Positions 1-8,560 of a stretch of 64,000 nt of DNA are shown here, one piece after another. Position 1 is the stretch's first letter; each line of letters begins with the position of its first letter. The notes under the pieces were generated by a model, which ran no database searches, was not told the DNA's origin, and was given only the letters and a program-made list of their open reading frames with translations. The position numbers and the translations under genes were made by a program. This DNA is from an uncultured Lachnospiraceae bacterium (GTDB lineage: Bacteria > Bacillota > Clostridia > Lachnospirales > Lachnospiraceae): NCBI GenBank assembly GCA_947566645.1, contig CANOKL010000017.1, positions 1 through 64,000 on the forward strand. The letters are read 5' to 3'.

Positions 1-809
1 TATTTCATCAGATATTCCGGATGAGATTTCAGGTATTTACCAAAGCCGGAAATATCCCCGGGGTAGGTGACTGTCTGGTTATAGTCTTTCATTTCTTCGG
101 AAAAATGTGCTTTCTGATGGGTAAATACCAGGGGTTCATAATAGTGGAAGTTATAAAATACCGCCGGATCATCAATTAAGTCAAGCTGGTTTAAGCAAGC
201 CACAGAATTTTGACAATTACTTCCAACCAGAATCAGGCGGTTGCTGTCGGACTCTCGGATTATTTTTATTGCCGACTTGTATAACTGGTTCCAAAGATAA
301 TGGGAGGCGTCTGAAACTTCATTCAGCAACTCAAAGGCAATCACAATCCCATCTCTGTTGTTAGCACTGTTACTGTTATTCTGATTTCCATGTCCCTTCA
401 GATGTTCGGACAATGCTGACCAGACTGTAAGAAAATGTGTCTGTAGCGTCTGTTCTGTCAAAAGCGGCATGGGAGTATCCATAGCCCCGTAAACATTACC
501 CTGGAAATCATGGAGATCTAAAATTATATTCAGGTAATGTTCCTGGCACCAGCCAATGCACTTCTTAATATATGTAAGCGGCTCAGCATTCAGTTTTCGT
601 GAAATCTGGTCATAGAGCAGATATCCGCTTACAGGGAGCCTCACATGGTCAAATCCCCATGCGGCAATCTGTTTGATGTCCTTTTCTGTAATGAATGAAT
701 CAAAATGTCTCCTTATGTTTACATCTGTCAATGGCTGATTGGCGAGAAATTCGTACTGCGTCAGCCAGCCGCCTAAGTTTATTCCATTGTGAAATGTCTG
801 AAATATCAT
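1..809 (-). CDS. GH5-like endo-beta-glucanase/mannanase, 3' end outside window
   Basis: An open frame of 269 codons runs on the minus strand from ATG at 809 to the window edge, so only the N-terminal part is present. An AGGAGA ribosome site lies about 9 bases upstream of the start. The protein opens with FHNGINLGGWL, has a conserved RLPV segment (57-60) and an LDLHD segment (97-101). The AFELLNEV motif places the GH5 acid/base glutamate at E164. The nucleophile glutamate would lie beyond the window. There is no signal peptide, so it probably acts in the cytoplasm on imported oligosaccharides. The family hydrolyses beta-1,4-glucan, mannan or related glycans; the exact substrate cannot be read from this part. 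Stops between it and the FtsX remnant show it is a separate gene. Confidence 0.85.
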   Translation of the reverse strand, partial: MIFQTFHNGINLGGWLTQYEFLANQPLTDVNIRRHFDSFITEKDIKQIAAWGFDHVRLPVSGYLLYDQISRKLNAEPLTYIKKCIGWCQEHYLNIILDLHDFQGNVYGAMDTPMPLLTEQTLQTHFLTVWSALSEHLKGHGNQNNSNSANNRDGIVIAFELLNEVSDASHYLWNQLYKSAIKIIRESDSNRLILVGSNCQNSVACLNQLDLIDDPAVFYNFHYYEPLVFTHQKAHFSEEMKDYNQTVTYPGDISGFGKYLKSHPEYLMK

Positions 810-981
810 AATCAGATTCTCCTTCTAAATGTATAGTAATAAGTGAAGTGTACCTTTGGGTGGGTATACTGCAATACACTAAAGCACTCACACAAAAAAT
901 GCAATCGTAATTATTAAACAATAAATATTGTAAAAATTAGACATTTGATTATCCAATCGGTTTTCATACATTTCTCCCCTG

Positions 982-1374
982 TTACTCAATCATAATTTCT
1001 TTGATAGAAATCTTCTTGATTTTTTCGGAATATACATACATCAGAATTTCGTAAATCGCAATAAAAACAACAAGTGAAATAACCATAACAGGAAAGTCAA
1101 ATTCATATGAAGGTACACCCTCAAAATCCTTGAATACTATATCCACCATAAGCCGCAGCAATACATACTGATATACTGTTCCGATTGCAAAACCAATATA
1201 TGACATTGGCCTGTAACAGCCGAGAATTGCCCTGCAGCATTCTTTTTGTGAATAGCCGAAAACCCTCATCATAGCAATCGTTTTTGTGTTTCCATTTATT
1301 ACTGTAGTTATGGCAAGAAACAGAGTTGTAAACGCTAATACAAGTCCGATAACCAATACTTTCAAGGTAATCAC
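982..1374 (-). pseudogene. FtsX/MacB-type ABC permease, C-terminal remnant
   Basis: The 130 residues contain only the last conserved block of an FtsX permease: a membrane segment, the signature around MRVFGYSQKECC, and two more membrane segments ending in a short basic tail. The N-terminal half and the extracytoplasmic domain of such permeases are missing, and no partner ATPase is nearby. The frame starts at a GTG overlapping the stop of the upstream ClC gene and is closed by a TAA three codons before it, so there is no room for the lost part. I read this as the 3' end of a deleted gene, left by a rearrangement whose junction is at about 1374-1383. It could still be translated by coupling to the ClC gene, but is unlikely to work as a transporter. 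Confidence 0.7.
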
Positions 1375-2936
1375 ATTTCCTTACACAGCACCTCCATCTG
1401 ATCATGTACCCGCGCCATATCTCTTTCATCCGTCATAGTGACAATCACATCCCCAACAAAAAGCTTCGTGCGCCCCTTCGGGATAATTTCCTCAGACCCT
1501 CTCTGAATTGCAACAAGCAGGCAATTCTCAGGCCAGACAATCTCGCTGACCAGAGCCTCTTCAAGCCTGGATCCTTCCTGAACAGTAAAATTTGTCAGAA
1601 CCTTCTGTCCATGGGCAGAGTTTTCCTCCGCCTGATACCCCTGTTTCTTCAAAAGCCGTTCCAGCAGGCTTTCATAGATTGGCTTTGACTTAAGAAGCGT
1701 GGCAATCACATACGCCGTAATCGACACAACTGCCAGGGAGAGCATCTGACTAAGGGATCCTGTCATCTCAAAGATCAGGATAATTCCTGTGATCGGAGCC
1801 CGAACAATTGCCGAAAAATATCCTGCCATGGCAAGCACGACAAAATTATTCATATAGACAGCATCCAGTCCGAAATACTTTACGCCCACCGCAGCAAAAG
1901 CCCCGCCGATAAAACCGCCCAGCACAAGCAGTGGGAAAAAGATGCCTCCCGGCGCCCCGGACCCAAAGCTAACTGCAGAGAACAGAAATCTTCCAACCAG
2001 AATAAACAGTACAGTATGCAGCACCACATCCTCGGCAGCCAGATTCTCAAGAAGGGCATGTCCGCTTCCAAGAAGCTCCGGCATCGTGAATCCAAGAATC
2101 CCGGCACAGAAAAAAGGAATCATAAGCTTCGTAGTTGTATTTAAAAAAGAAGCCGTGTTATACATTTCCTGCACCTTTAAAGTAAACCAGTTATAAAATG
2201 CACCCAGTACCCCCAGTACAATTCCAAGACCAACGATCATCCCATAGTACTCAGGCGGGAGCGCCTTCACAATATCAAACTGGAACACCGATTCTGTTCC
2301 GATCACCGTAGAGGAGATAAAATCCGCAGTAAGAGAAGCTGTCATAACCGATACAAGCACAGAGACAGAAAAATTCTTATGCACCTCCTCCAGGGAAAAC
2401 ATCACTCCCGCAAGTGGTGCATGAAATGCCGCCGAAAGACCGGCGCTTGCCCCGCAGGTAAGCAGGAACTTCTCCTCCGTCTTCCCCCTGTCCAGTCCAT
2501 TGGACACACTCTTTCCCACCATGGCGCCTAGCTGGATCGACGGACCCTCCCGTCCCAGGGCAAGCCCTCCCAGAAGACATAAAAAGCCGCCGAAAAACTT
2601 TGCAGGGAGCACCCGCCACCATTTTTGATCAAGCTTTCCTGTCATCTCTCCTTCCAGTTGAGGAATTCCGCTTCCCGATATCATAGGCTCAAACGCAAGC
2701 AGCCTGGACACGACCCATGCAAAAACCATAAGAACAGCAAACCATCCCGCCATATAGAGTGGATTTCCCTTTACATAGGCCAGTATCCTGTTCAGCCATT
2801 CGCCTGCACTGCCAAGCAGCATGCGGTACAGCAGGACAACAAGCCCCGCGATCCCGCCGACAAGAAGTCCTTCTCCTATTAATATAATCTGAAACCTCTC
2901 TGCACGTCTGATCGTTTTAGCAGTTTCGTCTCTCAT
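1371..2936 (-). CDS. ClC-type chloride channel / H+-Cl- antiporter with RCK-C domain
   Basis: A 521-residue integral membrane protein with the ClC selectivity-filter signatures in order: GSGIPQ, GREGP (gating glutamate E130) and GGIFFP. About ten hydrophobic segments are visible. The last ~80 residues form a TrkA-C/RCK-C type regulatory domain (NFTVQEGSRLEE...VGDVIVTM). The presence of the gating glutamate favours a proton-coupled antiporter over a passive channel, used in ion or acid homeostasis. The ATG at 2936 follows a strong GGAGGAGA ribosome site. The gene ends where the FtsX remnant starts. It is separated from the next upstream minus-strand gene by a palindromic repeat that can act as a terminator. 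Confidence 0.93.
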   Translation of the reverse strand: MRDETAKTIRRAERFQIILIGEGLLVGGIAGLVVLLYRMLLGSAGEWLNRILAYVKGNPLYMAGWFAVLMVFAWVVSRLLAFEPMISGSGIPQLEGEMTGKLDQKWWRVLPAKFFGGFLCLLGGLALGREGPSIQLGAMVGKSVSNGLDRGKTEEKFLLTCGASAGLSAAFHAPLAGVMFSLEEVHKNFSVSVLVSVMTASLTADFISSTVIGTESVFQFDIVKALPPEYYGMIVGLGIVLGVLGAFYNWFTLKVQEMYNTASFLNTTTKLMIPFFCAGILGFTMPELLGSGHALLENLAAEDVVLHTVLFILVGRFLFSAVSFGSGAPGGIFFPLLVLGGFIGGAFAAVGVKYFGLDAVYMNNFVVLAMAGYFSAIVRAPITGIILIFEMTGSLSQMLSLAVVSITAYVIATLLKSKPIYESLLERLLKKQGYQAEENSAHGQKVLTNFTVQEGSRLEEALVSEIVWPENCLLVAIQRGSEEIIPKGRTKLFVGDVIVTMTDERDMARVHDQMEVLCKEM

Positions 2937-2953
2937 AATCTCTCCTCCTCTTC

Positions 2954-2995
2954 AATTTGGGACGGGGTATTTTTAAAAATGCCCCGTCCCAAATT
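2954..2995. repeat. GTGHF palindromic repeat, copy 1
   Basis: A long inverted repeat with arms AATTTGGGACGGGG and CCCCGTCCCAAATT around an A/T-rich centre (ATTTTTAAAAAT), imperfect at one T-G position. The core has further copies at about 14643, 20482, 33416, 50276 and 52699. Read on the minus strand it supplies the last five residues (GTGHF) and the TAA stop of the YczE-like gene. The G/C-rich stem followed by T residues on either strand should serve as a bidirectional terminator. Confidence 0.85.
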
Positions 2996-3623
2996 TCGAT
3001 TTTAGCAGCTTGTCTGTTAAGTGTATATTGAAAAAATGGATCACTGGTCCGAAACCGAATGCGGCTGTCAGTGTGCCGAGCCCGACGAGTCCGCCTGTCA
3101 GATAGCAGACTCCTGCGCAGAGCCCGTCTGTGAGCATTCTCCACCAAAAGTAGGGTATCTTTTGAAAGCGTTCTGCTAAGATCAGTGACAGACTGTCGTA
3201 GGGTGATACCCCCGCGTCAGGTCTCTGGTACATGGAGATCCCCATGCTGCCGATCACTACCCCGGACAGCATGACAAGGATTCTGCTGATCAGGGAGTCT
3301 GGTGCCGGGAGGGCAGCATTCCATATTTCGTAAAAAAACGTGACGATATAGCCTAATAAAAAAGTATTTACGATCGTCCCGATTCCGATATATTTTCTTC
3401 CTGTCAGAAATTCAATTATAAATAATCCAATGCTAAAGATCACAAAAAAACGGGCGTATTCAATTCCGGTGCATTCCGCGAGTGACATCAGCATTCCGTT
3501 AAAAGCGTCATTGCCGAGGCAGGAGAATTTGAAAATACTGACTCCCATTCCCAGGAAAACATTGCCGAGCAGCATGACGATTATGCGTTTCCAACCAATA
3601 GTTTTCAAATAGTTGTCTATCAT
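2973..3623 (-). CDS. YczE/YitT-like integral membrane protein
   Basis: A 216-residue protein with five to six hydrophobic segments, resembling the YczE/YyaS group: a GxxFLGMGVSIFK start, a central TGRKYIGIGTIVNTF motif, and a PDAGVSPYDSLSLIL motif near residue 140. The function of the family is poorly known; YczE has been linked to surfactin production in Bacillus. An AAAGGAAG ribosome site precedes the ATG. The C-terminal residues GTGHF and the stop are encoded by the palindromic repeat, so the original 3' end has probably been replaced. It lies downstream of the MATE exporter in the same direction with a 24-base gap, so the two may be cotranscribed. Confidence 0.75.
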   Translation of the reverse strand: MIDNYLKTIGWKRIIVMLLGNVFLGMGVSIFKFSCLGNDAFNGMLMSLAECTGIEYARFFVIFSIGLFIIEFLTGRKYIGIGTIVNTFLLGYIVTFFYEIWNAALPAPDSLISRILVMLSGVVIGSMGISMYQRPDAGVSPYDSLSLILAERFQKIPYFWWRMLTDGLCAGVCYLTGGLVGLGTLTAAFGFGPVIHFFNIHLTDKLLKSKFGTGHF

Positions 3624-3647
3624 ATTTTTATAAGCTTCCTTTCTGTA

Positions 3648-5012
3648 TCATCTGGCTGTTGCAACTAATTTTTTCCTTTTGTAAAAGTAATATAGTATAA
3701 GCGGTACGGCAGTAGCAATCCAGGACATGGGATAGCTGATCATGATCATCTTAAGCTCATGCCAGCGGGGAACCACTAACAGGATCCACGGAAGGCGTAC
3801 GCAGCAGACGCCCGCCAGTGTAATCAGAGTGGGAAATAGTACATCACCGATTCCCCGGAGGGCGCCGGAAAGGATTTCAATAAATACGAAGATAATATAA
3901 CATGGCGTGATATAACGCAGCATATAAACTCCGATATTTACAACCTCCATATCAGTTGTGAAGATATGAAACAGCGGACGGCAGAAGACTACGAGGAAGA
4001 CCAGCAGCGCTCCGCATACTCCTAGTGACATGCCCAGGCAGACCCGGACACTGCTAAATATCCGGTCATAACGTCTGGCACCGTAATTCTGCCCGGAAAA
4101 TGTAGTGATGGCAATGCCAAAGGCTCCGCATACGGTCCAGAATATGGCGTCCAGCTTGCCGTATGCTGCCCAGGCCGCTGCGCAGTCTGTACCGAAGCCA
4201 TTCACAGCCGCCTGGATAATTACATTTGTGATTCCATACATGCAGGACTGGAGCCCGCCTGGGAATCCAATGCGCAGCTCGGCTGTCAGCATGGAGGGCG
4301 TGATCCGTATGGAGGAAGGCAGCAGCTTCAGGAGGTCATAACTCTTCATCAGAGCCCGGGTGACCAGGAGGGCGCTGACAGTCTGGGAGATTACGGTTGC
4401 CACCGCTACTCCGGCAATTCCGAGGCGGAAGACAAGCACCATAATAATATCCAGTACAATATTAAGCAGACAGCAGATAATCAGATAGTACAGGGGGCGG
4501 CGGGAATCACCGATTGCCCTCATAATACCTGACCCCATATTAAAGACCAGGACTGCAGCCATACCAAGGAAATAAATTCTAAGATATAGGATGGAGTCGG
4601 CCAGTACATCTGCCGGCGTCTTTAGAATCGTCAGAAGCCATGGTGTCAGAAACCATCCGGGGACTGCAATGACCAGACCCGCTATTATGGAAAATGCATA
4701 TGCGGTATGTAAGCTTTCGTGCAGGCTTCGTATATTTTTCGCTCCATAATGCTGTGAGATGACTACCGTGGCTCCGGCGGAAAGGCCGGTAAAAAATCCA
4801 ATAATAAGATTCGATAATACAGCAGCAGAGCCGCCGACACTTGCAAGAGCCTGCTTCCCCACAAACCGGCCCACAATGACGGCGTCCACTGTATTATAAA
4901 GCTGCTGGAACAGCGTCCCGATTACAATCGGAAAGAAAAAAATCAGTAGCTGACGCCAGATTACACCCTCAGTAATCTGGTTTTGACTCATACTCATATT
5001 CGTTTTTTTCAT
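3648..5012 (-). CDS. MATE family multidrug/cation efflux transporter
   Basis: A 454-residue polytopic protein of about twelve hydrophobic segments with two homologous halves, as in Na+- or H+-coupled MATE exporters (NorM/DinF type). Family features include the start IFFFPIVIGTLFQQLYNTVDAVIVGRF and a second-half copy that begins near the IRIGFPGGLQS segment. I chose ATG at 5012 because a GAGGAG site lies ten bases upstream; a GTG nine bases earlier would abut that site. The likely role is export of cationic drugs, dyes or metabolites. Substrate is not predictable from sequence. It reads away from guaA. Confidence 0.9.
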   Translation of the reverse strand: MKKTNMSMSQNQITEGVIWRQLLIFFFPIVIGTLFQQLYNTVDAVIVGRFVGKQALASVGGSAAVLSNLIIGFFTGLSAGATVVISQHYGAKNIRSLHESLHTAYAFSIIAGLVIAVPGWFLTPWLLTILKTPADVLADSILYLRIYFLGMAAVLVFNMGSGIMRAIGDSRRPLYYLIICCLLNIVLDIIMVLVFRLGIAGVAVATVISQTVSALLVTRALMKSYDLLKLLPSSIRITPSMLTAELRIGFPGGLQSCMYGITNVIIQAAVNGFGTDCAAAWAAYGKLDAIFWTVCGAFGIAITTFSGQNYGARRYDRIFSSVRVCLGMSLGVCGALLVFLVVFCRPLFHIFTTDMEVVNIGVYMLRYITPCYIIFVFIEILSGALRGIGDVLFPTLITLAGVCCVRLPWILLVVPRWHELKMIMISYPMSWIATAVPLILYYFYKRKKLVATAR

Positions 5013-5119
5013 GACATACACACTCCTCTACACCGAATATAACATACATAGTCGGCAACTGCAATTAAAAGTTCGTTACTGTCCAGATACATCTGATTCC
5101 AGATTTTTATAGAGAAGCA

Positions 5120-5148
5120 TTGTAAATATGGGGAGATTAATTTATAAT
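5120..5148 (+). promoter_or_regulatory. Sigma-A type promoter of guaA
   Basis: TTGTAA and a perfect TATAAT are separated by 17 bases, 39 bases before the guaA start. No purine riboswitch core was seen in the short leader. Confidence 0.65.
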
Positions 5149-5187
5149 AAAATTTAAAGCGTTATAAAATACAAGGGAGGAGTGCGC

Positions 5188-6735
5188 ATGAAGAGAGAGT
5201 TAGTTATTGTTTTAGATTTTGGCGGGCAGTATAACCAGCTTGTGGCAAGACGAGTCCGTGAGTGCAATGTATATTGTGAAATCTATTCTTATAAAACAGA
5301 CATTGAAAAAATCAAGGAAATGAGTCCCATGGGAATCGTTCTGACCGGAGGCCCTAATAGCTGCTACGGTGCTGATGCCCCGACATACTCAAAAGAACTT
5401 TTTGAACTTGGCATACCAGTCCTTGGGCTCTGTTATGGTGCCCAGCTTATGATGTTCGTACTGGGCGGACATGTTGCCCGTGCGGATGTCCGTGAATATG
5501 GAAAAACGGAGGTACTGGTAGATAAAGGCTCCTCTAAAATATTTGACGGCATATCACCCAGGACAATCTGCTGGATGAGCCATTTTGATTCTATTATTGA
5601 TGTGGCTCCCGGATTTGAAATTACTGCCCACACTGCAGACTGTCCAGTTGCTGCTGCGGAAAATGAAGCTGCGGGCCTGTATGCAATACAGTTTCATCCG
5701 GAAGTGCTGCATACAGAAGAAGGCTTAAAGATGCTTTCTAACTTTGTTCGCGGCATATGCAGATGTGCCGGCAACTGGAGGATGGACTCCTTTGTGGAGG
5801 AATCTATCAGGAGGATCCGTGAAAAGGTTGGAGACGGGAGGGTGCTCTGTGCTTTATCTGGCGGGGTAGACTCCTCAGTAGCGGCAGTTTTAATGTCCAG
5901 GGCAATTGGCTCTCAGCTAACCTGCGTGTTTGTTGACCATGGCCTGCTCCGTAAAAATGAGGGGGATGAAGTAGAAGCAGTTTTCGGACCCAGAGGCTCC
6001 TATGATCTTAACTTTATCCGGGTAAATGCACAACAGCGGTTTTATGATAAGCTGGCTGGCGTGTCAGAACCTGAAAAGAAGCGAAAGATTATCGGCGAGG
6101 AGTTTATCCGGGTATTTGAGGAAGAAGCGAAAAAAATCGGGACTGTGGATTTTCTTGTCCAGGGAACCATCTATCCTGACGTTGTGGAAAGTGGGCTGGG
6201 CGGCGAATCTGCGGTGATTAAGTCTCACCATAATGTGGGAGGTCTGCCGGATTATGTAGATTTTAAAGAAATCATAGAGCCCCTTCGTGATTTATTTAAG
6301 GATGAAGTCCGAAAGGCCGGTCTGGAACTTGGAATTCCAAAGTATCTTGTTTTCCGTCAACCCTTCCCTGGGCCAGGACTCGGTGTCCGTATTATTGGTG
6401 AGGTGAATGCGGAAAAGGTAAGGATCGTGCAGGATGCTGATGCTATTTACCGGGAGGAGATTGAAAGGGCTGATGCCGCACGAGATGTCGGGCAGTATTT
6501 TGCGGCCCTTACCAATATGCAGAGCGTTGGTGTTATGGGTGATGAGCGGACTTATGAATATGCAGTGGTTCTTAGGGCAGTAAATACTGTTGACTTTATG
6601 ACTGCGGAGGCAGCGGAAATTCCGTATGCGGTGCTTAATAAGGTAATGAACAGGATTATCAATGAGGTAAAGGGAGTCAACAGAGTACTTTATGATCTGA
6701 CAAGTAAGCCGCCGGCGACAATAGAACTGGAATAG
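5188..6735 (+). CDS. guaA: GMP synthase (glutamine-hydrolysing)
   Basis: Converts XMP, ATP and glutamine to GMP, the last step of guanine nucleotide synthesis, in the cytoplasm. The 515-residue protein has the class I amidotransferase domain first, with nucleophile Cys in GLCYGAQ and the His-x-Glu of QFHPEV. The ATP-pyrophosphatase domain follows with P-loop [10 protein letters not shown]. The dimerisation domain ends with the family's typical terminal residues (KPPATIELE). The ATG at 5188 is preferred because GGGAGG lies seven bases upstream; a GTG six bases earlier sits too close. Length matches the family. It is a single-gene unit followed by a separate promoter and T-box leader. Confidence 0.97.
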   Translation: MKRELVIVLDFGGQYNQLVARRVRECNVYCEIYSYKTDIEKIKEMSPMGIVLTGGPNSCYGADAPTYSKELFELGIPVLGLCYGAQLMMFVLGGHVARADVREYGKTEVLVDKGSSKIFDGISPRTICWMSHFDSIIDVAPGFEITAHTADCPVAAAENEAAGLYAIQFHPEVLHTEEGLKMLSNFVRGICRCAGNWRMDSFVEESIRRIREKVGDGRVLCALSGGVDSSVAAVLMSRAIGSQLTCVFVDHGLLRKNEGDEVEAVFGPRGSYDLNFIRVNAQQRFYDKLAGVSEPEKKRKIIGEEFIRVFEEEAKKIGTVDFLVQGTIYPDVVESGLGGESAVIKSHHNVGGLPDYVDFKEIIEPLRDLFKDEVRKAGLELGIPKYLVFRQPFPGPGLGVRIIGEVNAEKVRIVQDADAIYREEIERADAARDVGQYFAALTNMQSVGVMGDERTYEYAVVLRAVNTVDFMTAEAAEIPYAVLNKVMNRIINEVKGVNRVLYDLTSKPPATIELE

Positions 6736-6797
6736 CGGACATTTGGACGGATCGGGGACTTAGAGTAATGGAAACAGAAGAATTATGATTATTACTA

Positions 6798-6826
6798 TTG
6801 CATTTTCCTGCGACTTGTGCTAACAT
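6798..6826 (+). promoter_or_regulatory. Promoter of the T-box/aspS-gatCAB operon
   Basis: TTGCAT and TAACAT boxes are separated by 17 bases, directly upstream of the T-box leader. The match to consensus is moderate. Confidence 0.5.
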
Positions 6827-7120
6827 TAGAAAATGATTTAGAAAGATAAGGCAATGAAGGAGACTCTGTCCTTTGGAACTTGACAGGAATGAGGCGTCAC
6901 CGACTGAGAGCGCCCCTTGAGGAATAAGGACAACAGGGAACACTCCGGAGCTGATCAGCTGAACCCCGTGCAGGGAAGTAAAACCAGGGCAAGTAGGCTG
7001 ATACGTGGCACGCGTTAAGTGCAAGAGATGAATTCAAAGGCGAATTCAAGGCGGGTGGTACCGCGGATAATAGATGACAGATCCGTCCCGGAATACAAGA
7101 ACTGTATTCCGGGATTTTTT
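6827..7120 (+). promoter_or_regulatory. T-box riboswitch controlling aspS and gatCAB
   Basis: The leader contains the diagnostic T-box GGGTGGTACCGCG (7053-7065) followed by an intrinsic terminator at 7086-7120, in the standard arrangement for tRNA-controlled antitermination. Stem I can be traced: GGAG at 6859-6862 pairs with CTCC at 6943-6946. Above it an internal loop carries GAAC at 6938-6941. The specifier would then be AAC (Asn), with GAA (Glu) overlapping by one base. Uncharged tRNA would turn on the tRNA-dependent amidation genes, which fits the downstream products. The leader fills the otherwise gene-free stretch between guaA and aspS. The T-box identity is near certain; the exact specifier is inferred from a hand-drawn fold. 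Confidence 0.92.
7086..7120 (+). terminator. T-box attenuator terminator
   Basis: A stem with arms TCCCGGAATACA and TGTATTCCGGGA closes on a short loop and is followed by TTTTTT. It is the terminator alternative to the T-box antiterminator. Confidence 0.9.
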
Positions 7121-7205
7121 AATGATTCAGGAAACTCCGTTCCCGATATCACAGGCGCCAAAATACATTTTGACGTTTACATTCATTTTATGAGGAGGTT
7201 ATGCA

Positions 7206-8537
7206 ATGAAGTTTTTTACAGGCGTAAGGAAACAGGACACGATGGAAATCAGTGAGCTATTAAAAGCAGAGACAGGCAGGCAGGTAAAGGTCAGCGGTGC
7301 AATACACACGATCCGGGACATGGGCACAGTGGCATTTGTCATTCTCCGGAAGCGCGAAGGCCTGCTCCAGTGTGTATATGTGAAGGGAAATACGGATTTC
7401 AGATTAAAGGATCTCCAGGAAGAGGCAGCCGTAGAGGTGGAAGGGATTCTTATGGAAAATGAAAAGGCGCCGAATAAAATAGAGATCCAGATGAAGACCC
7501 TCACGGTCTTAAGCATGCCAGAAGACGGGATGCTGCCGCTGCCGGTTTCCAAATGGAAGCTTAACACCTCCCTTGAGGCAAAGCTTAACTACCGCTCTAT
7601 TTCACTTAGAAACATCAGGGAGCGTGCCAGATTCAGAATACAGGAGGGGCTGACAAGGGCATTCCGTGATTTCCTCTACAGTCAGGGATTTACAGAGATC
7701 CATACTCCGAAGATCGGGGCAAAGGGTGCAGAGGGCGGAGCTAATATTTTCAAGCTCCAGTATTTTCACCGTCCGGCAGTACTGGCCCAGAGCCCGCAGT
7801 TCTATAAGCAGATGATGGTAGGAGTCTTTGACCGGGTATTCGAGACAGCTCCTGTGTTCCGGGCGGAGAAGCATAACACGAAGCGTCATCTGAATGAGTA
7901 CACAAGCCTTGATCTTGAGATGGGCTATATTGACAGCTTTGAAGATATTATGGCAATGGAGACAGGGTATCTGAAGTATGCCATGGAGCTTCTGGAGACA
8001 GAATATAAAAGGGAACTCCAGATACTTGACATTACCCTGCCAGAGACAGAGAGGATTCCGGCAGTACGTTTCAGCGAGATTAAGGAAAAGGCTGCAGAGA
8101 AGTATGGGCATAAAATGAGGAATCCATTTGACCTGGAGCCGGAGGAGGAACAGCTTATAGGCCGCTATGCAAAGGAGGAGTGGGGCAGTGATTTTGTATT
8201 TGTTACACACTATCCTTCTAAGAAACGCCCGTTTTATGCCATGGATGACCCGGAGGATGCAAGGTATACGTTAAGCTTTGACCTGCTGTTTGATGGAATG
8301 GAGATTACGACTGGCGGGCAGCGTATCCATGATTATCAGATGCTCATGGATAAAATTGCGGCAAGAGGAATGGAGACAGACGGTATGGAACAGTATCTTT
8401 CCACCTTCCGGCACGGCATGCCGCCTCACGGAGGGCTGGGGATTGGGCTTGAACGTCTCACCATGAAACTCATTGGGGAAGAAAATGTACGGGAGACAAC
8501 ACTGTTCCCGAGAGATCTGAGTAGACTGGAGCCATAA
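7206..8537 (+). CDS. aspS: Aspartate--tRNA(Asp/Asn) ligase, archaeal-type, non-discriminating
   Basis: A 443-residue class II synthetase of the short archaeal/genuine AspRS2 type, without the bacterial GAD insertion. An OB-fold anticodon domain (about 10-105) is followed by the catalytic core. Motif 2 lies in FRAEKHNTKRHLNEY and motif 3 in GGLGIGLERLTMK. The AGGAGG site eight bases upstream supports the start. With gatCAB downstream in the same T-box operon, the expected role is charging both tRNA-Asp and tRNA-Asn with aspartate, the Asp-tRNA-Asn then being amidated by GatCAB. The non-discriminating specificity is inferred from this context and family. Confidence 0.93.
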   Translation: MKFFTGVRKQDTMEISELLKAETGRQVKVSGAIHTIRDMGTVAFVILRKREGLLQCVYVKGNTDFRLKDLQEEAAVEVEGILMENEKAPNKIEIQMKTLTVLSMPEDGMLPLPVSKWKLNTSLEAKLNYRSISLRNIRERARFRIQEGLTRAFRDFLYSQGFTEIHTPKIGAKGAEGGANIFKLQYFHRPAVLAQSPQFYKQMMVGVFDRVFETAPVFRAEKHNTKRHLNEYTSLDLEMGYIDSFEDIMAMETGYLKYAMELLETEYKRELQILDITLPETERIPAVRFSEIKEKAAEKYGHKMRNPFDLEPEEEQLIGRYAKEEWGSDFVFVTHYPSKKRPFYAMDDPEDARYTLSFDLLFDGMEITTGGQRIHDYQMLMDKIAARGMETDGMEQYLSTFRHGMPPHGGLGIGLERLTMKLIGEENVRETTLFPRDLSRLEP

Positions 8538-8560
8538 AAGGAGAAAGGGAGGTTTTTGAT

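Noticed and set aside
5022-5187. Purine riboswitch upstream of guaA
   Set aside because: The leader after the promoter is under 40 bases and lacks the conserved purine aptamer loops.
7602-8210. A 202-codon frame antisense to aspS
   Set aside because: Lies within the conserved synthetase core on the opposite strand; no start signal.
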